A stretch of DNA of 64,000 nucleotides. It comes from Holdemania sp. Marseille-P2844 (GTDB lineage: Bacteria > Bacillota_I > Bacilli_A > Erysipelotrichales > Erysipelotrichaceae). The stretch spans positions 1 to 64,000 of the forward strand of contig NZ_LT635450.1 in the NCBI RefSeq assembly GCF_900120005.1. The letters are read 5' to 3'. Each line of letters opens with the position of its first letter. Position 1 is the stretch's first letter. The notes under the pieces were generated by a model that was given only the letters and a program-made list of their open reading frames with translations, had not been told where the DNA came from and searched no databases. A program made the position numbers and the translations under genes. This document shows positions 25,683 to 34,425 of this stretch, piece after piece.

Positions 25683-26519
25683 TTACAGATACGTTTTCTT
25701 TTTCCGGTATTGCCAGAACTGATCATAATGTTGTTGAAAATAAGCGGAGAAGATGAGATCACAGAGAAACTGCGCCGAACAGGCCGATGAAAAATTGGCG
25801 ATCTTGATCTGCGGATTTTCCTTGCTGCAAAGAAATAACCGGTAGTCCGCATAATAATGCAGCTTCGGATCCAGCCGGCTGGAGATCAGCACAATCTTCG
25901 CCTCATGCATCCGCAGCGCCTTTACGCATTCCAGCATGTAGCTGGAAATTCCCGCATAAGAAACCACCAAAGCCACGCTGTCGCGATCGGCGGTACTGCA
26001 CACCAGCCGCCCGTCCGTCAGTTCTGAAGGCATCTGGATATTCACCCCGATTTCCTGCAGCTTCTGCATCAAACTCCGGCCGATCAACAAGTTGCTTCCG
26101 CTGCCGATGAAAAAGATCCGCCGGGCCTGCGTCAGCGTCTCAACGATCGCCCGGAATTCCTTAAAATCCAGCATGCGCAGCGTGTCGTCGACCGTCTGCT
26201 TGTAAATATTGGCGATGTTGGCCGTCAGGCTTTCAAGGCTGTCGTCAGAAGAAAAGGGCACGCTGAAGTCGACGTTCTGATACTGGCTGAGTTCTTCGTT
26301 CAACTCTTTCGACAACAACAATTTCAATTCGTTGAAGCCCTTCACTTCCATTTTCCGGCACAAGCGGAAAATACAGCTGATGGAGACATGACATTGTTCA
26401 GACAACTGGCGATAATCCATTTCAACCGCTTCCGTCGTATGCTTCAGAAGATATTCCGCAAGCGTTTGTTCATTCGCACTCAGCGAATGGGTATTTCTTA
26501 ACCGTTCCCGGATATTCAT
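25683..26519 (-). CDS. RpiR family transcriptional regulator
   Basis: The protein has 278 residues. The N-terminal RpiR HTH (about 1-75) includes YRQLSEQCHVSISCIFRLCRKM. A SIS phosphosugar-binding domain (about 105-245) contains RRIFFIGSGSNLLIGRSL and VALVVSYAGISSYML. Such regulators sense sugar phosphates and control sugar operons. The start at 26519 follows AAGGAGGG. It is divergent from the EIIA/EIIB genes and close to the GH88 gene, so it likely governs uronate-sugar uptake. Confidence 0.92.
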   Translation of the reverse strand: MNIRERLRNTHSLSANEQTLAEYLLKHTTEAVEMDYRQLSEQCHVSISCIFRLCRKMEVKGFNELKLLLSKELNEELSQYQNVDFSVPFSSDDSLESLTANIANIYKQTVDDTLRMLDFKEFRAIVETLTQARRIFFIGSGSNLLIGRSLMQKLQEIGVNIQMPSELTDGRLVCSTADRDSVALVVSYAGISSYMLECVKALRMHEAKIVLISSRLDPKLHYYADYRLFLCSKENPQIKIANFSSACSAQFLCDLIFSAYFQQHYDQFWQYRKKKTYL

Positions 26520-26673
26520 GACAATCCCTCCTTCATTATAAAGAGACAATCGGGAAATGCAAATTTATCGGCTGAAATGACAATATTTTTTCGCTGGATT
26601 CTCTTATCTCACCAACAACTCAAAATTCTTTTCCAACCCCTTCCCTAACGCTGTTCAACCTCTTTTTGGCCGT

Positions 26674-26679
26674 TATAAT
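26674..26679 (+). promoter_or_regulatory. -10 element of the PTS genes
   Basis: TATAAT lies in a promoter-like position, but the -35 is poor. The 75-base leader contains GCCGG-CAGCCTCT-CCGGC (about 26702-26721), a small hairpin before the EIIA ribosome binding site. Confidence 0.5.
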
Positions 26680-26758
26680 AAGAGTAGAAGCGAGATACGG
26701 AGCCGGCAGCCTCTCGCCGGCGATCGATCTTCCTCTGAAGAAACGAGGAGATGAGTTT

Positions 26759-27187
26759 ATGATTGGAATTCTGATCTGTGGTCATGATCACTTTGCCTGT
26801 GGGATGCGGGAAGCGGCGGAAATGTTATGCGGTCCGCAGGCTTATCTGCAGGCGCTGGACTACAAGCTGAACGAGGATCTCGACGTCTATCGTCAAAATC
26901 TGCGTAACCAGATTGAAGCCTGGGAGCCGGAAACCGAAGAAATCCTGTGTCTGTGCGACATTCAGGGCGGCTTTCCAATGGAAGCCTGCCTGACACAGCT
27001 TCCGGATAAGAAAGTTAAAATCATCACGGAGACGACCTTAACCTTACTGACCTATCTGCTTGTTCATCGCAATGGCAGCCAGAGTTCGCGTCAGTTAATT
27101 GACAACGCGCTGCTGGAAGCCAAAGAAGCCATTCATGTCATCGACCCGCAAATCTTGTTTGCGGATCAGAAAGGAGAAGCATCATGA
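26759..27187 (+). CDS. PTS EIIA component, mannose/sorbose family
   Basis: A 142-residue cytoplasmic phosphocarrier. The phosphorylated His is probably His9 in LICGHDHFACGM (aligned with the TH-G motif of EIIA-Man). The LCDIQGGFPMEAC segment matches the DLFGG(S/T)P loop. It accepts phosphate from HPr and passes it to EIIB. The start at 26759 follows GAGGAG. It overlaps the EIIB gene by four bases (ATGA). No EIIC or EIID gene follows, so its permease must be elsewhere. Confidence 0.88.
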   Translation: MIGILICGHDHFACGMREAAEMLCGPQAYLQALDYKLNEDLDVYRQNLRNQIEAWEPETEEILCLCDIQGGFPMEACLTQLPDKKVKIITETTLTLLTYLLVHRNGSQSSRQLIDNALLEAKEAIHVIDPQILFADQKGEAS

Positions 27188-27669
27188 GTATATTGAACAT
27201 CCGCATCGACGAACGGCTGATCCATGGTCAGGTGGCTACCGTTTGGACAAATCAGCTGAATATTACACGTATTCTGGTCATTGATGATTTAGCCGCTGTT
27301 GACGACATCCAGAAAATCGCATTGAAAATGGCCTGTCCTTCTTCTTCCCGCTTATCCATTCTCAATGCGGAACGCGCGGTTCAGCGATTAAATGAAAATG
27401 CTTATGATAAAGACCGTCTGATGATTATCATGCGGGGGCCGGCTACCGCCAGAAAGGTTCTGGATCTGGGTTATTTCATGCCAACCATCAATGTCGGCAA
27501 CATTTCGAATAAAATCGGATCCACGCGCATCAAGCATACTGTCTGCGTTACGCCGCAGGAAGCGGAAGATTTCCGTTACATCGAATCCAAAGGTGTCAAA
27601 GTGACGATTCAGATGCTGCCTCAGGATGAAAAGCTTGATTTTATGCCAATGATCGCCAATATTCATTAA
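27184..27669 (+). CDS. PTS EIIB component, mannose/sorbose family
   Basis: The protein has 161 residues. The phosphorylated His14 is in the family signature RIDERLIHGQVATVW. The rest matches the EIIB-Man fold (ILVIDDLAAVDD, LMIIMRGPATARKVLDLG). It overlaps EIIA by ATGA. A strong terminator 35 bases later closes the unit, so EIIA and EIIB form a two-gene operon without the membrane subunits. It may serve a permease encoded with other hyaluronate- or chondroitin-type genes, or act in regulation. Confidence 0.92.
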   Translation: MSILNIRIDERLIHGQVATVWTNQLNITRILVIDDLAAVDDIQKIALKMACPSSSRLSILNAERAVQRLNENAYDKDRLMIIMRGPATARKVLDLGYFMPTINVGNISNKIGSTRIKHTVCVTPQEAEDFRYIESKGVKVTIQMLPQDEKLDFMPMIANIH

Positions 27670-27703
27670 TTTTCTTTTTCCATAAGTGCGCTGAAAAAGC
27701 GAA

Positions 27704-27738
27704 ACCCAGCCCGGCTGCAACCCGGGCTGGGTCTTTTT
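27704..27738 (+). terminator. terminator of the EIIA-EIIB operon
   Basis: ACCCAGCCCGG pairs with CCGGGCTGGGT (11 bp), then CTTTTTC. Confidence 0.9.
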
Positions 27739-27787
27739 CATTGGGCGGCAACAGCGCGGCGATTAAGAAAGACCTCGATTTCTGAAA

Positions 27788-28723
27788 TCAAGCCTGCTCA
27801 ATCAAAAGTCTGCGCTGGCGCGTCAGCTTTGCGCTTTCACGGCAGGCCTGATCCTGCAGCGCCATCAGATGATCCAGCAGCGCTTGAATCTCCCTGCGGG
27901 TCCGTTCAGCCTGAACGCAAGCTTTTTCCACCCGCTCCGAAACGGTCCAGTCCGTAACGAAACTGTCAAACAGGATATCCAGAATTCGTAAAAACGGATC
28001 GAGCGTTAATCCCAGCGAGGGGTGAAGCTCCACATCCGCCAGCTCGCTTTCAAAACAACGCAGCTGCTCTTCCAGCTGCCGGGCCAGCTGCTGCGCCTCA
28101 TCCAGACAGCGATGCTTCACAAAGCCGGTGATCATTCCGCCGCCAAATAAATCGACGGTCGCCCACGTCCGCGCTTCATCCATTTTTTCAACCAGCTGGC
28201 AAGCCAGACCCCGCGCCATTTCCCCGGCGTCGGCGGCTTCCCGCAATTCCTTCTGCTTTCGCTCCCATTCCCTCTGCCGCATTTCCAGCCGCAACAGGGC
28301 GGCGGCTTTCTGCGGATGTTCCTCCGCCAGCTGATCCGCTTTCTGTTCCAACAGCGATGCCCAACGTTTCCCGCAATCCTTCAGCGTATGAAGCTCCTGT
28401 TCGATCCGGGCGATCCGGGCTTCCAGTTTTTCCTGCTGCCGGCAGGCGGCCTCAACTCTGACGGCGGCGACAACCGCTTCCTGACGCTGCTCTGACAGTT
28501 TTTCATGCCACTGACCGTTAAGCCGTGCCCACAAAGTGGTCCAGCTGAAGGCTTCAAGCTGATCAACATCCTGTTCTTCCTTCTTTAATCGCTGCTTCCG
28601 CTGCCCGACTTCTCCATTCAACGTTACCTGCTGAGCTTTCAGGCGCTCCAACTGAGCCTTCAGTTTCACCTGTCGGTCCCGCTGTCTGCGGATTTCTTCC
28701 CATTCCTGATCCAATGCCGTCAT
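27788..28723 (-). CDS. long coiled-coil protein of unknown function
   Basis: A 311-residue soluble protein. Residues 1-60 and 85-165 are coiled coil, rich in Glu, Gln, Arg and Leu. At about 185-210 a non-coiled patch reads WATVDLFGGGMITGFVKHRC, then LDEAQQLARQLEEQL. This GGG-M-IT...KH...LDEAQ patch recurs in uncharacterised Bacillota proteins of similar length, as far as I recall. It has no signal peptide or nucleotide-binding motif. The start follows GAGGAG. It stands alone between a PTS operon and a phosphoesterase gene. I do not assign a function. Confidence 0.75.
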   Translation of the reverse strand: MTALDQEWEEIRRQRDRQVKLKAQLERLKAQQVTLNGEVGQRKQRLKKEEQDVDQLEAFSWTTLWARLNGQWHEKLSEQRQEAVVAAVRVEAACRQQEKLEARIARIEQELHTLKDCGKRWASLLEQKADQLAEEHPQKAAALLRLEMRQREWERKQKELREAADAGEMARGLACQLVEKMDEARTWATVDLFGGGMITGFVKHRCLDEAQQLARQLEEQLRCFESELADVELHPSLGLTLDPFLRILDILFDSFVTDWTVSERVEKACVQAERTRREIQALLDHLMALQDQACRESAKLTRQRRLLIEQA

Positions 28724-28824
28724 CTTTGATTCTCCTCATCCTGTCTTTGTTTAACATGTTGCTTGTCCTATCGGTATTTTCAGTTTTAACGTCGCCCGTG
28801 GATTATCGGATTGGGCGCCGGACT

Positions 28825-30075
28825 TCAATACGCCACATGAACGTGATCTCCAGGACTTTGTTCAGTCCTGGTTAACAACGCCTTTAGCCAGCGTTTCCAG
28901 ATGGTATCCGGTCCCAGCGTCTGCCAGGCTTGATAGCCGGGATGCGCAAGCAGCTCGGCCCGGACTTGATCGAGCTGACCCTGACGGTAGCTGAACATCG
29001 TCTGCTGAAACAAATCCTCCATCGCTTGCCGCTGTTCACAAGTCAGTTCCACATTTTTCAATGTAGAATCCAGCGTGTTTTGATTTGCCTGGCGTTGAGC
29101 CTGGACCGAATAGGCGGGAAAGTCGAGCAGATCGGGGTTGGAAAGTCCCTGCTTCTTCGCCCAGGTGGCGACGTCGATTGTCCTTTGCGTGTAGTCCAGC
29201 TCTCCCTGCGTGCTGATCTCGATGCGGCCATAGGTATTCGGCCAGGCAATCGGCATCGGCAGTACGATTTCCGTCAGACTTTGGGATCCGATCGTTTCCG
29301 TCTGAATATGCCCCGTGTGGCGGTGACCGCTGATGTGCGTCCTGATATTCAGCTGTTCCAGCAATGTCTTCGCCGCATCGGCCGTATGGACGATATCGTT
29401 GGATGTGGTCACGGTGTGATCGAGCAGATTGTGATGGCTGAACGTCAGTGTCAGCCAGCCTGACTCGCGCGCCTGATTTCCCAGTGTTTTCAGCCATTCC
29501 AATGTCGAGGCGGACAGTGTTCCTTCACTGCCGCCGGGTCGTTCACTGTTGGTATCGAGCAGAATCAACAGCACGCCGGCCTCGGTAAGCTCCGCGTAAC
29601 TCAGCGACGCGGGATCGCGCGAATAAGCCTGATCATATCCGAATTCATGATACAGAGACACAAATTCCTCGCGGGTTACCATCGCCAGATCATGGTTGCC
29701 GCAAATCACCCGCACCGGTACGGTTTCATTCACTTTCCGCAGCAGTTCAGCCATTTTCTGATGATCCTGTGCATCGCCCTGATTGACTAAATCACCTGTC
29801 AGGATAATGTAGTCGGGTTTCGCCGCTTCCATCTGTGCCAGCATCGCCGAAGTGATGGCTTCGTTGTAGATCATCTGCGGCACTACGGACACCTGCGACT
29901 GCAGCCGCTCGCTTTGATAATGAAGATCTGACGAGAAAAGCAGCGTTAATGGCGTCTTAAGTTCTGCAAAAGGGATCGCCGAGAGGGCCTGCGGTTGAGA
30001 GGGAATGGCCGGAACTGCCGTGCAGCCGCTAAGGCAGAGCGCCAGTCCCAGTATTTTCATCATCTTTTTTAACAT
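28825..30075 (-). CDS. calcineurin-like metallophosphoesterase lipoprotein
   Basis: The protein has 416 residues. A lipoprotein signal (LGLALCLSGC, Cys16) anchors it outside the membrane. The five metallophosphoesterase motifs are in order: SSDLHY (Asp), LTGDLVNQGD, CGNHDLA, FSHHNLL and SGHRHTGH. These bind two metals and would hydrolyse phosphomonoesters or diesters. The C-terminal 130 residues are helical. The start at 30075 is chosen because GAGGA and the signal peptide fit there; an upstream in-frame start has neither. The substrate is unknown. Confidence 0.9.
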   Translation of the reverse strand: MLKKMMKILGLALCLSGCTAVPAIPSQPQALSAIPFAELKTPLTLLFSSDLHYQSERLQSQVSVVPQMIYNEAITSAMLAQMEAAKPDYIILTGDLVNQGDAQDHQKMAELLRKVNETVPVRVICGNHDLAMVTREEFVSLYHEFGYDQAYSRDPASLSYAELTEAGVLLILLDTNSERPGGSEGTLSASTLEWLKTLGNQARESGWLTLTFSHHNLLDHTVTTSNDIVHTADAAKTLLEQLNIRTHISGHRHTGHIQTETIGSQSLTEIVLPMPIAWPNTYGRIEISTQGELDYTQRTIDVATWAKKQGLSNPDLLDFPAYSVQAQRQANQNTLDSTLKNVELTCEQRQAMEDLFQQTMFSYRQGQLDQVRAELLAHPGYQAWQTLGPDTIWKRWLKALLTRTEQSPGDHVHVAY

Positions 30076-30386
30076 CGGTCTTTTCCTCAGATTCTTTTTT
30101 ATCCCATGATCCCATGCCTCGGACAAAACCGCAAGCGGCGGCGGACATGGAATTTTCTGATCGCAGGCTTGTAGAATCCCGCGATTGGATATTTCTGGTT
30201 CTCATTGTAGCCAAATTTCAATGTCATTGCCACGACTTTGACCACTTTTTTTCGCAGTTTGGCAGCATAACCAATTCTCGGCCGCCAGACAGTTTCCCAT
30301 ACGCTTTCTTTCCAGGCCGCCGCGGATCTTTGATTGATTTTATCATCGGTATCCCAAACGTTGTCCTCACTCTCCGGCTATTGGGA
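30076..30386. other. intergenic region of about 310 bp
   Basis: No ORF with a ribosome binding site. A minus-strand TACAAT near 30205-30210 could be the -10 of the phosphoesterase gene. Nothing else is recognised. Confidence 0.4.
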
Positions 30387-30863
30387 TCAGCGGTATTTTT
30401 TCGCAGTATGCACGCACCAGAAAATAGCGGCGCAAATTCCGACAGCCACGCTCAGCACAAACCCGAGGATCAACCCGGCGGGCAGTGAACGGCCAGTCAT
30501 GCTGAAATATTCCAGCAGTGCAAACCAGAGGACCACAAGCAGCTCTGCCAGGGAGAGAATCCTCAATGTAACTGCCTCAAGCGCTTCGCGGTTATGTTCC
30601 GTAACTGCAACCGGAATATTCCACAGCTTCGGATGCCGGCTGACCCATTCCAAACCCGCCATCATCAGAATTGAAATCCATGGCAGAACCAGCAGCTCAG
30701 CTTTGCTTCCCCAGCGGTCGACCTTTCCGGCCGCGTCGAAATGAGCCGGGATCCGATCAGGCAGAGAAGCCCATCGCAGAAATAAACCTGTCAGCTGGAC
30801 GATCACGATCAGCCAACATCCGTTTCGGCACCTTTGATGAAATTGCTTCGCTTTTTCTTTCAT
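30387..30863 (-). CDS. DUF1648 domain membrane protein
   Basis: The protein has 158 residues with four predicted membrane helices (about 16-36, 60-80, 105-125, 130-150). The DUF1648 signature WASLPDRIPAHFDAAGKVDR lies between helices one and two, followed by WGSK. This domain occurs in SdpI-like immunity proteins and other small membrane proteins; the role here is unknown. The start at 30863 follows GGAGGAAT. It is an isolated gene. Confidence 0.8.
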   Translation of the reverse strand: MKEKAKQFHQRCRNGCWLIVIVQLTGLFLRWASLPDRIPAHFDAAGKVDRWGSKAELLVLPWISILMMAGLEWVSRHPKLWNIPVAVTEHNREALEAVTLRILSLAELLVVLWFALLEYFSMTGRSLPAGLILGFVLSVAVGICAAIFWCVHTAKKYR

Positions 30864-31256
30864 TTCACATTCCTCCCCATGGACTCCATCGAATTCCAAC
30901 CTCCGCGCATTTTCCTTAGCTCCAGCCTTCCACTGATCCCAAACCTTTTCAAGCCCTTTTTCAACGGAGAGCGCCTGCGCCTGATTCTTCGTTTATTGTA
31001 CGCGTTTCCGCATTCCCAATGCAATCCCCGACCTCGTGCAGAACTTTAAAATTGCAAAAAAAGAGTCTGCCCCTTATTTTGGGAAAGACAGACTCTTGTC
31101 AGGAAGCTATAACATTGAAGGATTGACGTGAAGGAAAGGCGGAAGTTGACTGCCAAAGCCGGAGGGAATCGCAGCCAGCCTCCCCGCGCCTTCCGGAATA
31201 GGGATCCTGCGGATTGCTTTCCTTTCTGCGGATGAATTTGTTTTTACCGCTGAAGC
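30864..31256. other. intergenic region of about 390 bp
   Basis: Apart from the terminator at 31055-31097 (for the leftward FAD gene), I see no gene or motif. The small open frames here have no ribosome binding site. Confidence 0.4.
31055..31097 (-). terminator. terminator downstream of the FAD reductase gene
   Basis: AAGAGTCTG and CAGACTCTT (31061-31069, 31089-31097) pair. On the minus strand a run of T follows. It lies 160 bases after the stop codon at 31257. Confidence 0.75.
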
Positions 31257-33197
31257 TTATTTGAAGATTGCCTTTAACGCGTCCAACAGGTTGTTGGAAT
31301 CCAGCGTGGCGCCGGAGATCGCGTCGACTTCGACATTCTGACCGTTGATCACTTCGTCGAAGAAGGCTTTCAGCTGGTCGTCGTCCATAAACATATTTTC
31401 GCGTCCGGATACGATTTCCAGATTGGTAATCTTGCCACCCTCAACCGTAGCCCGCAGTGTGTACTCGCCATGATTGCCCTTGATCAGCTGATCATACTGA
31501 CCATCCGGTTTCTTGGTGATGTCGATAGTTTCCTCAACCTCGCCGCTGACCTCCGTCGTGACCGTCGAACGGCCGCCGAATGCCGTATCCGCCGCAGCAC
31601 GTCCGGTTGCGATGGCTTCCGCCAAGAACATTCCATTTTGATACAGGTTGGAAACATACGAGCCTAACTCGCCGGCTTCGTACAGATTCGGAATCGGATT
31701 GTCATTCCAATCCAGCACCTGAGCTTTGACGTTGCGTTCCGCGCCGCCGGTCGTCGCCACCAGCGTCGGAGTAATGCCGACGGCATAGAACGGTGCGGTA
31801 TCAATCGGTTCCATTGTTTCCACGCTGCGGCCGAATTCGTCGCGTCCGGATTTGCATCCGGCATTGTAGTCGTCGATCGTGGCTTTCAGCGCTTCTGGAT
31901 CGCGGCCCAGTTTTTCTGCCAGTTCTTCAATCGTATCGGCTTTGATGATCCAGCCCTTCGCCACTTCTTCGGAGTTATCGTCGGACCAGACGTAGCCTTC
32001 AGTTGTGATCGGCCAGCTCAGCCACTTCGTGACGATCGCGCCGGCCGTGCGGGTCTTTTCATCGAAGATCAAATCAACCGGCAGAGCGCGGTCATGCGGC
32101 AGATCGACATAATGGCCGTATTCCTTAAATTTCATGTGCTGACGATGATACGCCGCGGATTCGTTGTAGAAACGCTTGTTATCGGCGCAGACCTCGATCC
32201 AGCTCTTGCCGGCCATCGAGAAGTTGCGCATGAATGTCGCTTCGTGTTCCGGCACCTTGATGCCCAGCCAGAAGCCGCCCGACTGCGTCTGATTCTTCAT
32301 GTGCCAGATCTTCGCGCCAGTGTTCATCAACGCGTGGATGCCATCGCCTGTGTTGCCCGGAGTCCCGCCGGTGTAAACAACGTCCATCCCATGGAAATCG
32401 CGCTGCATCTGTAAATTATTTTCGTAACCGCCGCAGGCCAACAGGACACCCTTATTGGCTTTGATGCGGATTTCCTTGCCATCCGCGCCCTTGGCGACGA
32501 CGCCCTTAACCTCTTTGGTTTCCAGATTCTGAATCAAGCTTGTAAAGGCCGTTGAGAACATCAGTTCAATATTTTCACCGCGGTCACGAACCGCCAGATC
32601 GAAACCTCTCCAGACGCCGCCGTATTCGAACGTCGTTCCGGCTTTGCGGACATGCGCGGAACAGCCCTTAAAGCTGGATCCGTCCAGATCCGGGAATTCC
32701 GTAACTAATGAGCCCCAGGCCAGCGGTCCTCCGCCGACATAGCCCAGCTCATAGCCCACTTTATCAACCGTCGCCTGAATCCAGCCGCGCTGATCAGAGA
32801 ATTCCTTCGCCATGAAATCGACATATTCTTCCGGAATCGGATTCGGCTGACTGCAGGCGATCAGGTATTTCTTAAAGGTCTCCAGATCATCCGGCGCCGG
32901 CACGATCACGGTCTGGCCGGATGCGATCGAGTTGCCGCCCGCCTGCGCTTCTTCCATTTTTTCCAGAATACAGATCTTGGCGTTGGGGTCAATGTCGTTG
33001 GCTTCCAGCGCGGCGGCTTCCCCCGCCAAACCATAGCCGACGATCAGGAAATCGCATTCCTTGTCAAACTTTTCCTCCGTTGTCGCAGCCGCCGGTGCGT
33101 CGTTGGACGAACAAGCACCTAACAGCCCCAGTGCCGCAGCCCCCGCGACGGTCGCGGCGCTGCCTTTCAAAAAGTCCCGTCGAGAAATATTCTTCAT
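31257..33197 (-). CDS. Tat-exported FAD reductase with C-terminal FMN domain
   Basis: A 646-residue flavoprotein. The N-terminus MKNISRRDFLKG carries a twin-arginine signal, and LLGAC (Cys29) a lipobox, so it should be folded before export and anchored outside. The FAD domain (about 50-540) begins DFLIVGYGLAGEAAALEA. The C-terminal FMN-binding domain (about 565-646) has DAISGAT, the covalent FMN site. In the catalytic block (NKRFYNESAAYH), Tyr stands where fumarate reductases have Arg, so another substrate is likely. The start at 33197 follows GAGGAGGG. It is divergent from a LysR gene, its likely regulator. Confidence 0.9.
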   Translation of the reverse strand: MKNISRRDFLKGSAATVAGAAALGLLGACSSNDAPAAATTEEKFDKECDFLIVGYGLAGEAAALEANDIDPNAKICILEKMEEAQAGGNSIASGQTVIVPAPDDLETFKKYLIACSQPNPIPEEYVDFMAKEFSDQRGWIQATVDKVGYELGYVGGGPLAWGSLVTEFPDLDGSSFKGCSAHVRKAGTTFEYGGVWRGFDLAVRDRGENIELMFSTAFTSLIQNLETKEVKGVVAKGADGKEIRIKANKGVLLACGGYENNLQMQRDFHGMDVVYTGGTPGNTGDGIHALMNTGAKIWHMKNQTQSGGFWLGIKVPEHEATFMRNFSMAGKSWIEVCADNKRFYNESAAYHRQHMKFKEYGHYVDLPHDRALPVDLIFDEKTRTAGAIVTKWLSWPITTEGYVWSDDNSEEVAKGWIIKADTIEELAEKLGRDPEALKATIDDYNAGCKSGRDEFGRSVETMEPIDTAPFYAVGITPTLVATTGGAERNVKAQVLDWNDNPIPNLYEAGELGSYVSNLYQNGMFLAEAIATGRAAADTAFGGRSTVTTEVSGEVEETIDITKKPDGQYDQLIKGNHGEYTLRATVEGGKITNLEIVSGRENMFMDDDQLKAFFDEVINGQNVEVDAISGATLDSNNLLDALKAIFK

Positions 33198-33244
33198 TTT
33201 CTTTCCCTCCTCTGGTTTCACATTGTGAAACTTTTGTCGATTTC

Positions 33245-33273
33245 ATTATAGGATTGCAAGGGGTTTCAAACAA
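33245..33273 (-). promoter_or_regulatory. promoter of the FAD reductase gene
   Basis: On the minus strand TTGTTT (33268-33273), 17 bases, TATAAT (33245-33250). Confidence 0.75.
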
Positions 33274-33377
33274 TCGAAATACTTTATCGTTTAATAAAAT
33301 TTTTTTATTATACATCAAGAAATCTGATACAATGTGATTAGCTGATCGTCAATATGATCACAAAGGGGGAATTGTCG

Positions 33378-34274
33378 TTGAACACCAGCCAGATCCGTGC
33401 TTTTCTTACCGTCGCTCAAACCTTGAGCTACATCCGTGCCGCCGAACTGCTCTATACCACGCAGCCGGTCGTCAGCTATCAGATCAAAGCGCTGGAAACG
33501 GAGCTGGGCGTCACCTTGTTCAACCGCACGCACCGCAGCGTGGAGCTGACAGCCGCCGGGTCCTATTTTTATAAGCAAATGGAACCGCTGCTGCGGCAGC
33601 TGGAAGCGATCGTTCAAACTGTACAGTCGATGAACGCCCAGACGCCGAAGCTGATTAACTTGTTAGTCCGCCGTCTGGCTGATTACGGCAAGCTGACGCA
33701 GATCATCAAAAATTACTCGGAGACATGTCCGCTGATTCATGTTAATATCCTGACGCAGGAGGATCGCGGCAGCCGTCAGCTGCTGATCACCGGCGAAGTG
33801 GAGATGGCCTTCTGTTATCAATACGAAGTGGAGAGTGATCCCAAGTTGAAATTTCTGCCGATTATGGAATCGCAGTATTACGTGCTTGTCAGTAAAACGC
33901 ATCCGCTGGCAGCGTATAAATATCTGACTTTCGACGATTTGGCAGGCCAGAAGCTGATCCTGGCCAATACGGAGCTGCACCGCAATCCGCGGCTGATCAC
34001 AAGGCCGCAGCTGCAGGCAAAAAAGATCGTAGTACAGACCGTTTACACAAGTTTTGACAGTATGTTGATCGCGGTGCAGTCGGGAATCGGTTTCACCATT
34101 CTGCCCTGCTCGCGGTCAAAGAAATTCTCCGGCTTATTGAAAATTCCGCTGAAGGATGTCAGACCGATGCCGTTAGGCATCGCGTGGTATGGCGCGCGGA
34201 TGTCGCCGGAACTGGAAGCATTCATCGCGCTTGCTGAAAAGCAGAATGTCGAACAACCGCCCGCCATTGTATGA
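33378..34274 (+). CDS. LysR family transcriptional regulator
   Basis: A 298-residue LysR protein. The HTH is at about 1-60 (SYIRAAELLYTTQPVVSYQIKALETELGVTLF), followed by an effector domain. The start is set at TTG 33378 because GGGGGA lies 7 bases upstream and residues then run NTSQIRAFLTVAQT, the normal LysR beginning. An in-frame ATG at 33354 has no ribosome binding site and adds 8 residues. It is divergent from the Tat-exported FAD reductase, whose expression it probably controls in response to that enzyme's substrate. TACAAT at about 33328 may be its -10. Confidence 0.9.
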   Translation: MNTSQIRAFLTVAQTLSYIRAAELLYTTQPVVSYQIKALETELGVTLFNRTHRSVELTAAGSYFYKQMEPLLRQLEAIVQTVQSMNAQTPKLINLLVRRLADYGKLTQIIKNYSETCPLIHVNILTQEDRGSRQLLITGEVEMAFCYQYEVESDPKLKFLPIMESQYYVLVSKTHPLAAYKYLTFDDLAGQKLILANTELHRNPRLITRPQLQAKKIVVQTVYTSFDSMLIAVQSGIGFTILPCSRSKKFSGLLKIPLKDVRPMPLGIAWYGARMSPELEAFIALAEKQNVEQPPAIV

Positions 34275-34425
34275 TCCGTGAATCAAAAGTAACCAAAGCC
34301 GCAGCTTAAGAAAATTCAGCTGCCCGATAATAAAACGTTATGGCAGCACTGTACCTCTTTATGATGCTGTTCTCTTCAATTCCAGATTTGCGTTTAACGT
34401 CAGACTCATCGTGAATCCGTCGTCA

